Counted from the first letter of the stretch, positions 18,767 to 28,435 are shown. The stretch is 64,000 bases of DNA from Citroniella saccharovorans (GCF_035481615.1 NZ_JAYKOT010000003.1:434001-498000), one strand, 5' to 3'. Notes: generated from the letters alone by a model not told the origin. Program-made: numbers and translations.

Positions 18767-19231
18767 ATGATAAAAACCTATATACCAAAATACGAAGATC
18801 TTTGGTTTAGAAAATTGATTTTATCTGATCCAGAGACTATGTCATATAACAAGGCATGGGGCGGCATTATTGATTTTCCAGAATCAAAATGGGATAGGTG
18901 GTATAAAAATTGGATAATAGATACTGCTGGTAAAAGATATTATAGATATTTGACTGATGAAAATAATAAATTTGTTGGTGAAATAGCTTATTATTTTGAA
19001 GAGAATAAAAAAATATATTTAGCTAGTATAATAATATTTTCAAAATATCGCGGAAAAGGCTACGGAAGAAGTGGATTAAAACTATTATGCCAAAAGGCAA
19101 AAAATAATGGATTAAGGGAGCTTTATGACGATTTAGCTACCAATAATAGTGCAATCAAATTGTTTACAGAACTAGGATTTAAAGAAGAATATAGAAATAA
19201 AGATATAATTATGCTTAAAAAAATCCTATGA
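18767..19231 (+). CDS. GNAT-family N-acetyltransferase
   Basis: A 154-residue protein with the GNAT acetyl-CoA loop IIIFSKYRGKGYGRSGLKLLCQKA (about residues 87-110) and the C-terminal NNSAIKLFTELGFKEEYR. The N-terminal half has W-rich loops (YNKAWGGIIDFPESKWDRWY) as in a Firmicute subgroup that often annotates as RimJ/RimL-like. The substrate is unknown. The ATG has AGAAAGGG upstream. It is unrelated in sequence to the acetyltransferase at the left of the window beyond the shared fold. Confidence 0.82.
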   Translation: MIKTYIPKYEDLWFRKLILSDPETMSYNKAWGGIIDFPESKWDRWYKNWIIDTAGKRYYRYLTDENNKFVGEIAYYFEENKKIYLASIIIFSKYRGKGYGRSGLKLLCQKAKNNGLRELYDDLATNNSAIKLFTELGFKEEYRNKDIIMLKKIL

Positions 19232-19597
19232 AAGCGCTAAGAAAGACAAGTTATTAATTGATTATGGAATATCTAAGATAAATTTAAGTTTGAAGGATAA
19301 TTATGGTCTTGCTAACAGATGTTAAAAATAGAGAAAAAAGTATAATTTATTTTTCAGCTATGGCTAATTCTAAAGGTATATTAAAAAGTAACAGCGCATA
19401 ATATGCCTTAGATTATTTATAGTTTTTCGATATTTTTAAAGTGATAAAATACAAATTAATGTTTAATAAAAAAAAGCTTAATTATCCGTGATAAAAATAG
19501 ATAATAAAGGCATAAAATTTTAAAATTAATCGCATAAAATCCCAATAGACTCAAGAGATTTTAAATATCTTTTAGGATAATTGAAGGAGGTATTATT
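19232..19597. other. Intergenic region without a recognised gene
   Basis: About 365 A/T-rich bases. The only open stretch is a 32-codon frame starting at the ATG near 19303, without a convincing ribosome binding site or recognisable family. No hairpin terminator or RNA gene was found. Confidence 0.4.
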
Positions 19598-19804
19598 TTG
19601 AAGAAAAATAGAAAAAAATTATTTATTTTTCTAGCTATATTATTAATACTGTGCTTTCCAATTAAATACAATTATAAGGACGGAGGAACAGTCTCATATA
19701 AGGCAATTTTATATTCATATACGAAATATCATAAACTAGAAAATGATGGTTCATATTTCATAGATACTGAATTTTTAATCTTTCCATTTAATTTTTTAGG
19801 ATAA
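19598..19804 (+). CDS. Small single-span exported or membrane protein
   Basis: A 68-residue protein starting at TTG after a strong GAAGGAGG site. Residues 8-21 form one hydrophobic segment behind a run of Lys/Arg (KKNRKKLFIFLAILLILCF). The rest reads GGTVSYKAILYSYTKYHKL and ends IFPFNFLG. Similar short proteins of the type "TM helix plus DGGTxxYxAxxYxVxKxH" are frequent in Firmicutes, with no known function. The single Cys at residue 19 lies inside the hydrophobic segment and does not make a clear lipobox. Confidence 0.7.
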   Translation: MKKNRKKLFIFLAILLILCFPIKYNYKDGGTVSYKAILYSYTKYHKLENDGSYFIDTEFLIFPFNFLG

Positions 19805-19972
19805 AAAACAAAATTAATTTAAAAGATTTGATGTAGGATAAATTATCATAAGCTTACCTTGAATTATTATAAAATTTTTTAGAATGTTTGTTTAAATATA
19901 ATAAGTTTAGTTTTATAATTTTCCATATCTACTTTAGACCAAATATATGGGTAAGAGTTGATATTCTTTAAA

Positions 19973-19998
19973 AAGGCTAGCTACAAAGAGTTAGCCTT
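19973..19998 (-). terminator. Rho-independent terminator of the K+ channel gene
   Basis: AAGGCTA and TAGCCTT arms around a 12-base loop, followed on the - strand by TTTTT. The stem begins at the stop codon of the channel gene. Confidence 0.8.
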
Positions 19999-21004
19999 AG
20001 TTTAATTCATCTCCAAGATTTCTTAACTTATCAACCTGGTCCTCTCTTCCAAGAACAATTAACACATCTCCAATTTTAAAAGTATAGTTTACTGGAGGGT
20101 TGAATAACATTCTACTATCTTCAAATTTTTTTATAGCTAGGACAATTAATCCAGTTTTTTTTGGAATTTGTGCTTCAATCAAATTTTTATTTTCTAGGTA
20201 AGATCCTTTCTTTACTATAACTTCTTCTAGATCAAGCTCAACATCACCAATTCTAGTTACTACATCTAAAAATGAAATAATATTTGGCTTTATCATTAGA
20301 GATGCCATTCTTTTGCCACTAATTTCGATAGCAGATAAAGTTTTATTTGCTCCAACTTTTATTAGTTTATCACTTCCAGATTTAGATGTTGAATTTGCTA
20401 TAATGTATATTTCTTTATTGAGATTTCTTGCTGTTAATACAGTTACTATGTTATCAACTTCAGAATCTAAAGCGGATATAAGTCCCTTTGCTTTTTCAAT
20501 TCCTGCTTTTTCCAAAATGTTTTCTTCAGTTGAGTGACCTTCGATAACTAAAATATTATGGTGACTGTAGCTATCAAGAGCTTCACGATTATCTGTGATT
20601 ACAACAAAGTTAAGATTTTCATCTATAAATTTTTCTATAATAACTTCTGCAAGTTCACCTGATCCACATATTATATAATGCCCATTTAGAGCAGAAATTT
20701 TTTTATCCATTTTATTTCCCTTCCACAAATCTACAACCTTACCTTCAACAAACATTGCAACAACTGTTGTGAAGGCATAGCCAACTATTCCAACACCTAG
20801 AAAAATCATAAAGACAGAAAATATTTCAGATAGTTCACTAGTTGTTCCAATTTCGCCAAAACCTACAGTTGATATTGTAATAACTGTCATATATAAAGCA
20901 TCTACAAAATTAACTTTTAATAGAATCATATAGCCAACTATTCCTACAATTAATAAAAGTGCAAATGCAATAAGAATAAATCTAAGCTTTCTTTTATCTT
21001 CCAT
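19997..21004 (-). CDS. Potassium channel with RCK (TrkA-N/TrkA-C) domains
   Basis: A 335-residue two-helix ion channel. The first transmembrane helix (about residues 7-29) is followed by the pore helix and selectivity filter TVITISTVGFGE, then the second helix (about 60-87). Residues 105-230 are an RCK N-terminal domain with the nucleotide-binding GHYIICGSGELAEVIIEKF. Residues about 250-330 are the TrkA-C ligand-binding domain. This matches MthK/Kch-type ligand-gated K+ channels. GGAGGG precedes the ATG on the - strand, and a hairpin terminator follows the stop. Confidence 0.93.
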   Translation of the reverse strand: MEDKRKLRFILIAFALLLIVGIVGYMILLKVNFVDALYMTVITISTVGFGEIGTTSELSEIFSVFMIFLGVGIVGYAFTTVVAMFVEGKVVDLWKGNKMDKKISALNGHYIICGSGELAEVIIEKFIDENLNFVVITDNREALDSYSHHNILVIEGHSTEENILEKAGIEKAKGLISALDSEVDNIVTVLTARNLNKEIYIIANSTSKSGSDKLIKVGANKTLSAIEISGKRMASLMIKPNIISFLDVVTRIGDVELDLEEVIVKKGSYLENKNLIEAQIPKKTGLIVLAIKKFEDSRMLFNPPVNYTFKIGDVLIVLGREDQVDKLRNLGDELN

Positions 21005-21218
21005 AAGCCCTCCCTACTTATTTTGATTATAGTCTAAATCTAAGTAAAAAGCTATATTTAATAATATATTAAACTATTTATTATTAAAATAATTTAAAAT
21101 AGTATTTAAATTTAATGTAAACTATAATAAAATAGAATATAAGTGAAAGATATTTTATTTATTATTAGCTATATAGGGAATTTCATTCTTATAATTTTAA
21201 AAAAGGAGATTATTTAAA

Positions 21219-21872
21219 ATGGATAGGACAATTAAAGTAACAGGAAAAGGCAAGGTATCAGCTAAACTAGATTTGATAAGAATCAATATTTCAATTAAAG
21301 AAATAAATAAAGAATATAGTAAAACATTAGAGATGGTTTCAAAGTCGACTAAAAGTCTAAAGGAAACTATTATAAGGGCTGGACTGGATATAAAAAATTT
21401 AAAAACTTTAAGTTTTAATATTTCTTCACAATATGAGAGTTATTATGACAAGGATAATATATATAGATCAAAGTTTATAGGCTATTGTTATAAAGAAAAA
21501 TTATATATCCAATTTCCAAATGACAATAAAATTCTTTCTAGGGTCCTTTATGAATTATCTAGATGTGAAGTTGAAGTTGAGTTTTCTATCGTTTATACAG
21601 TTAAAGATGTGAATAAAATTAAAAATTCTCTACTAGAAAAAGCAGTTGAAGATTCAAAAAATAAAGCGGAAATTCTTTCTAAAGCTGCTGGCGTCTCTCT
21701 TGGGAAAATAAAAAATATTAATTATTCTTGGGGAGAGCTAGAAATATATTCAAGGCCTATCCAAGATTTTGAATTAATGAAATCCGATACGGTAGAATCA
21801 TATGACATGGATATAGAGGCAGATGATATTGATCTTGAAGATAGTGTAACTATTGAGTGGGAGATAAGTTAA
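21219..21872 (+). CDS. SIMPL domain (DUF541) protein
   Basis: A 217-residue protein of the SIMPL/YggE/BP26 family: RTIKVTGKGKVSAKLDLIRI at the start, LDIKNLKTLSFNISSQYES in the middle and AVEDSKNKAEILSKAAGVSLGKI toward the end. Family members are thought to act in oxidative stress or signalling, but no enzyme activity is established. Most homologues are secreted; here there is no signal peptide, so it appears to be cytosolic. AAAAGGAG lies upstream of the ATG. It is transcribed away from the K+ channel gene. Confidence 0.88.
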   Translation: MDRTIKVTGKGKVSAKLDLIRINISIKEINKEYSKTLEMVSKSTKSLKETIIRAGLDIKNLKTLSFNISSQYESYYDKDNIYRSKFIGYCYKEKLYIQFPNDNKILSRVLYELSRCEVEVEFSIVYTVKDVNKIKNSLLEKAVEDSKNKAEILSKAAGVSLGKIKNINYSWGELEIYSRPIQDFELMKSDTVESYDMDIEADDIDLEDSVTIEWEIS

Positions 21873-21979
21873 AACAAATTTATTCTAAGTTACTTGAGAA
21901 GACCTTACATTTAACAACAAATAAGATTTTCTTAGCTTAAAAATTATTTTTAGAAAATACAAGTTGGAGGGGTATTATT

Positions 21980-22333
21980 TTGGTAAATTTATCAATTATT
22001 CTTTATTATCTTTTTTTTGCACTAATATTTTTTATAAAAATTCCCAACTATTTGCTTATGATTGTTGGGATTGGAGTATTTATTTCTATATCATATTATT
22101 TTTTAAAAAGTACAAATTATAAATATTTTTCAATATCATCACTTTTATTAAGTGCTTTAGTATCTGCTATTATAATATTAATTTTAGGCAGCTTACAAAC
22201 TCTTGTTATTGGATTTGATATTACTAATAATCTAAATCATATTATTTTTAAACTATATTCTATTTTATGTTTATTTGTTACCTATACATTAATAGCTAAA
22301 CTTAAAGAATATAATAAGAAGAAGATTAAATAG
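21980..22333 (+). CDS. Small four-helix membrane protein, unknown function
   Basis: A 117-residue, very hydrophobic protein with about four transmembrane segments and a Lys-rich C-terminus (AKLKEYNKKKIK). It starts at a TTG preceded by TTGGAGGGG at proper spacing. No family was recognised. It follows the SIMPL gene by about 100 bases in the same direction and may share its transcript. Confidence 0.6.
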   Translation: MVNLSIILYYLFFALIFFIKIPNYLLMIVGIGVFISISYYFLKSTNYKYFSISSLLLSALVSAIIILILGSLQTLVIGFDITNNLNHIIFKLYSILCLFVTYTLIAKLKEYNKKKIK

Positions 22334-22386
22334 GAAAATATAAAAAAGTCTAAAAAAAATAATTAAAAAATATGAAATATATTTTA

Positions 22387-22739
22387 ATGCTTAAAAAAAG
22401 GCTGGAGCTTATTTTAAAATCTCTTGAAGTTAAGAAGGCAAATACTGAATTAATAAAAATGATTTCTCTATTTAGAGTCCATCTTAGACTTTTAAAGGGA
22501 ATAGGATCTAGCTCAATTATAGATTTGGCTAGGGAGTAATTAGAAGAATATCTACCTCTAAAATTTTCAATTTTTGCGGCTCTTTTAGATAGGAAGTATG
22601 CTTCTTATATTGTTTTAAGAGTGGATAGGGGAGTATATGGGCTAAATCTATATTTGTGTTAGAAAAATATAGCCATATAGCAGCTTATAGCGCTTTATTT
22701 AAAAAGGCTAAAGAAATTGCTGCTTTTTACTGCGAATAA
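22387..22739 (+). pseudogene. Decayed coding region, family not recognised
   Basis: A protein-like frame starts at the ATG 22387 (MLKKRLELILKSLEVKKANT onwards) and hits a stop at 22537. It continues in the same frame with LEEYLPLKFSIFAALLDRKYA up to about 22660, then continues in another frame with LEKYSHIAAYSALFKKAKEI to a stop at 22739. The amphipathic, codon-like composition across the breaks suggests an old gene with an internal stop and a frameshift. Unlike the homopolymer breaks elsewhere in the window, these are not explained by a single indel. Confidence 0.4.
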
Positions 22740-22798
22740 AGTTATTTTGATTACAAGAAGAGTTTTAATCTGACTTTTTATATATTTTAAGTATTTTA

Positions 22799-22828
22799 CT
22801 CAAATGATTTTTTCATTTGAGCTTTTTA
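22799..22828 (+). terminator. Rho-independent terminator
   Basis: CTCAAATGA and TCATTTGAG form a perfect 9-bp stem around five T, followed by a T-rich tail. It lies between the decayed coding region and msrAB and isolates msrAB from upstream transcription. Confidence 0.75.
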
Positions 22829-22903
22829 CTTTTTTAAGTGATTTAAGAGTGCATTTTTGGGGAATAAATTAAAGGAAATGACAAATGAATTGGAGGATAT
22901 ATT

Positions 22904-23966
22904 ATGAAAAAATTTATTATAATTACTATAATACTTCTTTCTATTTTACTTATATTTTTTAAATTAGAAAATGTAAATAAGGTAAAAGAAATTTCAGAAA
23001 CCCCCGATTTAGATGATTTAAATGGTAAAAGTCTATCAACAATTTATCTAGCTGGAGGCTGCTTTTGGGGAGTAGAAGGATATTTTTAAAAAAATCCCAG
23101 GTATTGTAGATACTGAGGCTTGTTATGTAAATGGTAAAGTCCCAAAAACTTCTTATGAAAAGCTAGATGAAACTGAGCATAGCGAAGCTATTAAGTTAGT
23201 TTATGATGAGGATAAAATTTCATTGCAGGATATTCTTAATCACTTTTTTAGAATTATAGATCCAACTTCTATAAATAAACAGGGTAATGATGAAGGCAGA
23301 CAGTATAGATCAGGGATTTATTATATAGATTCTGAAGACAAACTTATTATTGATGAGGTTCTTAAGCTAAAGCAAAAAAAATTAGATAAAAAAATAGCGG
23401 TTGAAGTATTGCCACTTAAAAATTATGTAGCAGCTGAAGACTATCACCAAGATTATCTTGATAAAAATCCAGGTGGATATTGTCATGTCGATCTTTCCTT
23501 AGCAAGTAAAACACTTGAAGATGATTCTGATGATGAAAAATTAGACAAAGATGACCTAAAGAAAGAGTTAAGTGAAGAAGAATATAAGGTTACTCAGCTT
23601 GGTGAAACTGAAAAAGCCTATAGCTCTAAATATGACAAGTTTTATGAAAAGGGAATATATGTAGATGTGGTTAGTGGAGAGGCTCTTTTTGCTTCAAGTG
23701 ATAAGTACGATGCTGGATGTGGCTGGCCTTCTTTTTCTAAACCAATTGACGACAATATTATATTTAAGAGAGATGATTCTTTTAATATGAATAGGATAGA
23801 GGTTAAGAGTAAAAAAGCTTCTTCTCACCTTGGCCATGTGTTTAACGATGGACCAAAGGATAAGGGGGGCGTGAGATATTGTATAAATGGAGCGGCCCTA
23901 AAATTTATTCCTTTAGAGAAGATGGAAGAAGAGGGATATGGAGAATATATAGATTTAGTAGAATAA
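22904..23966 (+). CDS. msrAB: Membrane-anchored methionine sulfoxide reductase MsrA-MsrB fusion (frameshifted)
   Basis: Reduces both stereoisomers of methionine sulfoxide. An N-terminal hydrophobic anchor or signal (residues 4-19) is followed by MsrA with its catalytic Cys in AGGCFWGVEGYF, then DPTSINKQGNDEGRQYRSGI, and by MsrB with AGCGWPSFSKPI and HLGHVFNDGP...RYCINGAAL, in which RYCIN holds the catalytic Cys. The frame breaks in the T5 run at 23083-23087; removing one T restores FKKIPGIVDTEACYVNG and yields 353 residues. As written, translation stops directly after the MsrA Cys. The anchor implies that it works outside the membrane on surface proteins. GGAGG precedes the ATG. Confidence 0.9.
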
Positions 23967-24174
23967 AATTATTAAAGATTTATAAAGATTTTATTAGAGA
24001 ATTAAACTTATGATAATCTAATTTTTGCTAGGATATAAAATATGGAGTATTAAATAAAATTTATATTTTCTATTATTTTATTCTTATATATTTAATATAA
24101 ATTTAATTACGATTTAATACCTATAATATATAATATATTCGCTAGAAGTATAGAATATTTTTTTAGGAGGCAAA

Positions 24175-24948
24175 ATGATCGAGATAAAAAACTTAACTAA
24201 GGTTTACAAGCTAAGTAGCAAGATGAAAAAAGAACTCAAAACAAATGATGATAAAAAAATCGCTGTGAATAATCTTAGTTTATCAATTAAAGATGGGGAA
24301 GTTTTTGGACTATTGGGAACCAATGGAGCTGGGAAAACTACTACACTTAGAATTATTGCAACTTTATTAAAGCCTACTGAAGGCAGTGTAGAAGTAAGTG
24401 GCTTTGATACAGTAATTGAGGGAGATAAAGTAAGAAAAGAAATTGGATTTCTAACTTCTGAGATTAAACTTGATCCAAATTTTAGCCCAGACTATTTATA
24501 TGATTTTTTTAGAGAATTAAGGTCTATACCTAAAGACGTGGCTACAAATCAAAAGGAAAAATTATTTAAATATTTTGATATAGAAAATTTTAAGGACAAA
24601 AAAGTTGAAGAACTATCTACAGGAATGAATCAAAAAGCTGCTATTGCAATTTCTCTAATGCACAATCCCAATATAGTTATTTTTGACGAACCTACTTCTG
24701 GACTTGATATAGTAACTGCAAGATCTGTCTTGGACTATATAAAACTTTTGAAAGAACAAAATAAAACTGTTATTATGTCAACTCATAACATGAGTGAAGC
24801 TGAGAAAGTTTGCGATAGGATAGGAATTATTATTGATGGAAAGTTAGTTTTTGTAGGAACACTTAGTGAGGTAAAAGAAAAGACTAAGACTAAAGACTTA
24901 GAAGAAGCTTTTTTTACCCTATATCTTGAAAATAAAGGAGAGTTATAA
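24175..24948 (+). CDS. ABC transporter ATPase, NatA-like
   Basis: A 257-residue ABC-type ATPase with Walker A GTNGAGKTTTLR (about residues 49-60), Q-loop region EIGFLTSEIKL, signature LSTGMNQKAAIA, Walker B NIVIFDEPTSGLD and switch His in STHNMSEAEKVCD. The overall pattern is that of NatA/Ccm-type exporters with a separate permease. Its stop overlaps the start of the permease gene (TAATG). A TTAGGAGG site precedes the ATG. The substrate is probably an ion, lipid or drug. Confidence 0.92.
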   Translation: MIEIKNLTKVYKLSSKMKKELKTNDDKKIAVNNLSLSIKDGEVFGLLGTNGAGKTTTLRIIATLLKPTEGSVEVSGFDTVIEGDKVRKEIGFLTSEIKLDPNFSPDYLYDFFRELRSIPKDVATNQKEKLFKYFDIENFKDKKVEELSTGMNQKAAIAISLMHNPNIVIFDEPTSGLDIVTARSVLDYIKLLKEQNKTVIMSTHNMSEAEKVCDRIGIIIDGKLVFVGTLSEVKEKTKTKDLEEAFFTLYLENKGEL

Positions 24949-26141
24949 TGCCGCTTTTAACAATACTAAAAAAAGAATTATCCAGAGTTTTTTCAGATAG
25001 AAAAATGGTTTTTGGAATTTTTATAATGCCTCCTTTAATGATGGTTATTATCTTTACTCTTTTGGGAAAGACCATTGGTGGAGTAGAGGAAAAAGCCCTA
25101 AGTAAAACTTCCAAAGTCTATACTATAAATATGGATAAGGAAACAGAAAAAGACTTACTAGATTCCAATATAAATGTTGAATTTGAAGAAATTACTGAAA
25201 ATAAGCTGGAAGATAGTAAAAAAAGTTTAAGGGATGGAGATATAGATGCCATTATTGAGCTTCCACTTAGGTTTAGGGAAAATATTGAAAATTATGATAG
25301 GGACAATATCCCTAATATAAAATTATTATACAATCCATCAGAAGATAGTTCTCAAATAGCCTATAATAAATTAGAGAAAGTTTTTGAAGAAAATATAAAG
25401 CAAAAGATTATTAGCCAAAGACTAGAAGATGAAAATATATTAAAAGTATTTACTATAAATAGGGATGACAATGGTCAAATTTACAAGGAAGAGAAAATGT
25501 CAGGAAAATTTCTTGCAACCATGCTACCATATTTTATAATTATGATGCTTTTTTCTTCAATTATGGGACTTGCAATTGACACTTTTACAGGAGAAAAAGA
25601 AAGAGGAACTATGGCAAGTTTACTTTTAGCTCCTATAAATAGACTTGAGATTGTTTTGGGTAAACTTCTTGGGCTTACTATTATTTCTATGCTCTCATCA
25701 GCAATATATACTCTAGCTCTTGGAATTGTCATTCCAAAAACTGTTAACAATGGAAATGGACCGGAAATAAGTTTATCAATCGCTCAATTCTTGCAAATTG
25801 GAGTAATTATGCTTTCAATGGCATTTCTACTTGTGGCACTTATAACTGTTATAGCAACATATGCTAAAAACACAAAAGAAGCTGCTGCATATATTTCTCC
25901 TCTATATATTGTAGTTATAGTTGCCGGCGTTTTAACTATGACTGGTGGAAGTGATATTAGCCTTTTTAAATATTTGATTCCTATATATGGAAGTTCTGTT
26001 GCTATTTCTAATTCAATTGTTGGAGAGTTAACTAGTATAGAATTTATATTATCTTTTGGATCCAATATTTTATTTGGATTAATATTTTCCATAATTGTTT
26101 CTAAAATGTTTAATAGTGAAAGGATTATGTTTAACTCATAA
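24948..26141 (+). CDS. ABC-2 type permease, NatB-like
   Basis: A 397-residue membrane protein: one N-terminal transmembrane helix (about 20-40, MVFGIFIMPPLMMVIIFTLLG), a large extracytoplasmic loop (about 45-190) and five to six further helices. The segment FTGEKERGTMASLLLAPINRLEIVLGKLLG is the conserved ABC-2 permease motif that contacts the ATPase. This topology matches NatB, which exports Na+ in Bacillus, but the substrate here is not determinable. It is translationally coupled to the ATPase and followed by a terminator. Confidence 0.9.
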   Translation: MPLLTILKKELSRVFSDRKMVFGIFIMPPLMMVIIFTLLGKTIGGVEEKALSKTSKVYTINMDKETEKDLLDSNINVEFEEITENKLEDSKKSLRDGDIDAIIELPLRFRENIENYDRDNIPNIKLLYNPSEDSSQIAYNKLEKVFEENIKQKIISQRLEDENILKVFTINRDDNGQIYKEEKMSGKFLATMLPYFIIMMLFSSIMGLAIDTFTGEKERGTMASLLLAPINRLEIVLGKLLGLTIISMLSSAIYTLALGIVIPKTVNNGNGPEISLSIAQFLQIGVIMLSMAFLLVALITVIATYAKNTKEAAAYISPLYIVVIVAGVLTMTGGSDISLFKYLIPIYGSSVAISNSIVGELTSIEFILSFGSNILFGLIFSIIVSKMFNSERIMFNS

Positions 26142-26160
26142 TATTTTTGATTTTATTCGT

Positions 26161-26190
26161 TAAGGCCTAGATTTCTAGGCTTTATTTTTT
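26161..26190 (+). terminator. Rho-independent terminator of the NatAB-like operon
   Basis: Arms CCTAG and CTAGG, extended by AAG and CTT, surround a 4-base loop and are followed by TTTATTTTTT. Confidence 0.75.
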
Positions 26191-26446
26191 TACTAAAAAT
26201 TAATTATTTAAAAATATGGAAAGCTATATTTTTATAGATTTTAAAAAAAGAAGCTTAAAGTAGTTATATAAGCTATTAACTAATTAAATATTTGGAAATT
26301 AGTAGGTAAAATTTTGTAGGAGGTAATTATTTATTATATATAAATAATAATTTTTTTGAGCCTGTGTTTTTTATTAGATATTTGAAGCAAATATAGAAAA
26401 ATATGATAAAATATACTTAAATTAAAAGAGTTAAAGGAGAAGAATA

Positions 26447-27760
26447 ATGTTATCTAAATTGAGACTGTGGTTTATCAATCAAAAAAATTTTTTGAAATTG
26501 TCTAAATTTATTATTTTGACAATTTCTCTACTTTTAATTACTTGGCTTATTGACCATATTTATCCAAGTTTAAAACTATTTATACCAAAACAATTACTTT
26601 TATCTGTAGAAGTTTCTGTAAATTTTCTTTCGAATATTTCTGGAGTATTCTTAACTATTAGTATATTTTGTTTTACAACAATTGTAACTGTACTAAACAA
26701 ATATAGCAGCAGTATATCTCCAAGATTACTACAAAGCTTTATAGACAGAACAAATGTTATAAGCCTATATGGAATATTTGTAAGTGGATTTTTTTATTCT
26801 GTAATTACAATTCTTCTTCTTCAAGATATAAATCCAGAAGAAAGCGTGGTTGCGGGAAGCTTTGGAATTGCATATTCAATTATTGCTATGATTGGATTTA
26901 TAATATTTTCAAAAAGAGTTTTAGAGAATATTAAAATTTCAAATATTATTGAAGGAGTTTACCTTGATTGTGATAAGCTAGTTGATAAAGAGTTAGAACT
27001 TAGGGAAAATGCTAAGCGTTATAATAATGATAAACTTACTGAAGAAATACCAATTCTTGCAGAAAGTACAGGTTACCTTTTTAAAATTAATTCAGATGCA
27101 ATTCTAAAAAAACTTGAAGGGATGAAGGCAGAGTTAACAATAGATAAAAGGATAGGTGAATATACTATTGAAGGAGAATCTTTAGGCTATTTAAAAATTT
27201 TTACTGAAGAGAGACTAAACGAGGAAGAAAAAGAAAAATTAAGGGAAAAAATTAGTAGCTTTTTAGTAATAAATATTTTTAATAATAGTGCTGAAGATTA
27301 TCATCATGGAATAATTATGCTTACTGAGATTGCAAATATGGCATTAAGTCCAGGAACAAATGATCCTAATACAGCAATTACTTGTATTAATAAAATTTCA
27401 TCTCTATTAGGAAAATTACTTTCCACTGCAAATCAATTTATAGTTTTAAAAGAAGATGAGAGTGCAAAGATAATCTACGAGGCTTATTCTGTTGAAGATG
27501 AATTATATCTAGTATTTAGCCAAATCATTTCCTATTCATCAGGGGATCCAATGGTAACTAAAGCAATTTTACAAGGAATTTATATGATTTATATGATGGC
27601 TGGAATGAGTGCTAAAAAGGGCGTAAAAAACTATTTTAATTCAGCTTATGATATTTTGATGGAAAATTTTAGCCAAGAAATTTACTTAAGCAAATTTAGT
27701 AAAATTAGAGACGATATTGATAAACATCTTAGCTTAAAAGAGGAGAGTGAGCTTAATTAA
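26447..27760 (+). CDS. DUF2254 family membrane protein
   Basis: A 437-residue protein with four N-terminal transmembrane helices (about 18-38, 60-82, 104-127, 138-157). The family motif FTTIVTVLNKYSSSISPRLLQSFIDR lies between the second and third helices. A long cytosolic region follows with EIANMALSPGTNDPNTAITCI, the most conserved part of DUF2254. Function is unknown. A GGAG site precedes the ATG. It is probably monocistronic; the 305 bases upstream hold no gene. Confidence 0.85.
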   Translation: MLSKLRLWFINQKNFLKLSKFIILTISLLLITWLIDHIYPSLKLFIPKQLLLSVEVSVNFLSNISGVFLTISIFCFTTIVTVLNKYSSSISPRLLQSFIDRTNVISLYGIFVSGFFYSVITILLLQDINPEESVVAGSFGIAYSIIAMIGFIIFSKRVLENIKISNIIEGVYLDCDKLVDKELELRENAKRYNNDKLTEEIPILAESTGYLFKINSDAILKKLEGMKAELTIDKRIGEYTIEGESLGYLKIFTEERLNEEEKEKLREKISSFLVINIFNNSAEDYHHGIIMLTEIANMALSPGTNDPNTAITCINKISSLLGKLLSTANQFIVLKEDESAKIIYEAYSVEDELYLVFSQIISYSSGDPMVTKAILQGIYMIYMMAGMSAKKGVKNYFNSAYDILMENFSQEIYLSKFSKIRDDIDKHLSLKEESELN

Positions 27761-27866
27761 TTTTTAGCTAAAATTCAAATTATGAATATATATTTTTTTA
27801 ATAAGTATATATTTAAATCAAATATTTAATAAGCTTTAAAAGCCAATAGCAAAAATTAAAAAATAA

Positions 27867-28112
27867 AGTATATCTAAAAATAGATATACTCAGAGTGTAG
27901 ACAAAATCCAAAAACGCTTATCCAACTGCAGAAACCCCGAAATTCTAAATCTCATAATCCTGTAAATCGCAAACTCGCTAACGCTCAAACAGTGCGATTT
28001 ACGGGCGGATTATTTCAATTTAAATTTCTTACAATTTCTTTCGTATGGAACGCTACATTTTGGATTTTGCTACTTTGTCAACAACCTGAGTACATATAAA
28101 AATAGATATACT
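27867..28112. repeat. Structured non-coding element with terminal inverted repeats and flanking 16-bp direct repeat
   Basis: A palindrome at 27867-27890 (AGTATATCTA, four A, complement) is followed by an element whose ends are inverted copies: GTAGACAAAATCCAAAA at 27897-27913 and TTTTGGATTTTGCTAC at 28058-28073. ACTCAG and CTGAGT lie just outside. Inside is a perfect 10-bp stem (GTAAATCGCA at 27962, TGCGATTTAC at 27993). The 16 bases TAAAAATAGATATACT occur on both sides (27875-27890 and 28097-28112). GC content is visibly higher than in the flanks and there is no ORF. It looks like a small non-autonomous (MITE- or REP-like) element; a genome search would be needed for other copies. Confidence 0.6.
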
Positions 28113-28385
28113 TTTATTCTGATTGAAATATTTTTTAAAATACTAATCTATATTTTTGTATACTAATTTTTAAAATTTGAAGATTTAGCATTAAAAAGCT
28201 TTCTAATATAAAATAAATAACTTTTTCGCAAATAATAAAAGTAAAAAAAATTACTCATATTAAGGACTTTATTGATAAAAAAATTTATTAAATTTATTCA
28301 AAATAAAATAAATTTATAAATTAAGAATTAAATTTTAATAAAGTTCCCTTACTTTGATTTGAGTATTAAATAATAGTATGATCCT

Positions 28386-28435
28386 TGACCTTTACTCTCT
28401 TTACTATATTTTAAGGAAAGTAAAGGTCATTTTTA
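28386..28435. terminator. Strong hairpin downstream of tldE
   Basis: TGACCTTTACT at 28386-28396 and its exact complement at 28419-28429 form an 11-bp stem, followed on the + strand by TTTTT. On the - strand, where tldE would need it, the tail is not T-rich. It may still act for both directions, or belong to an unseen + strand transcript. Confidence 0.55.
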
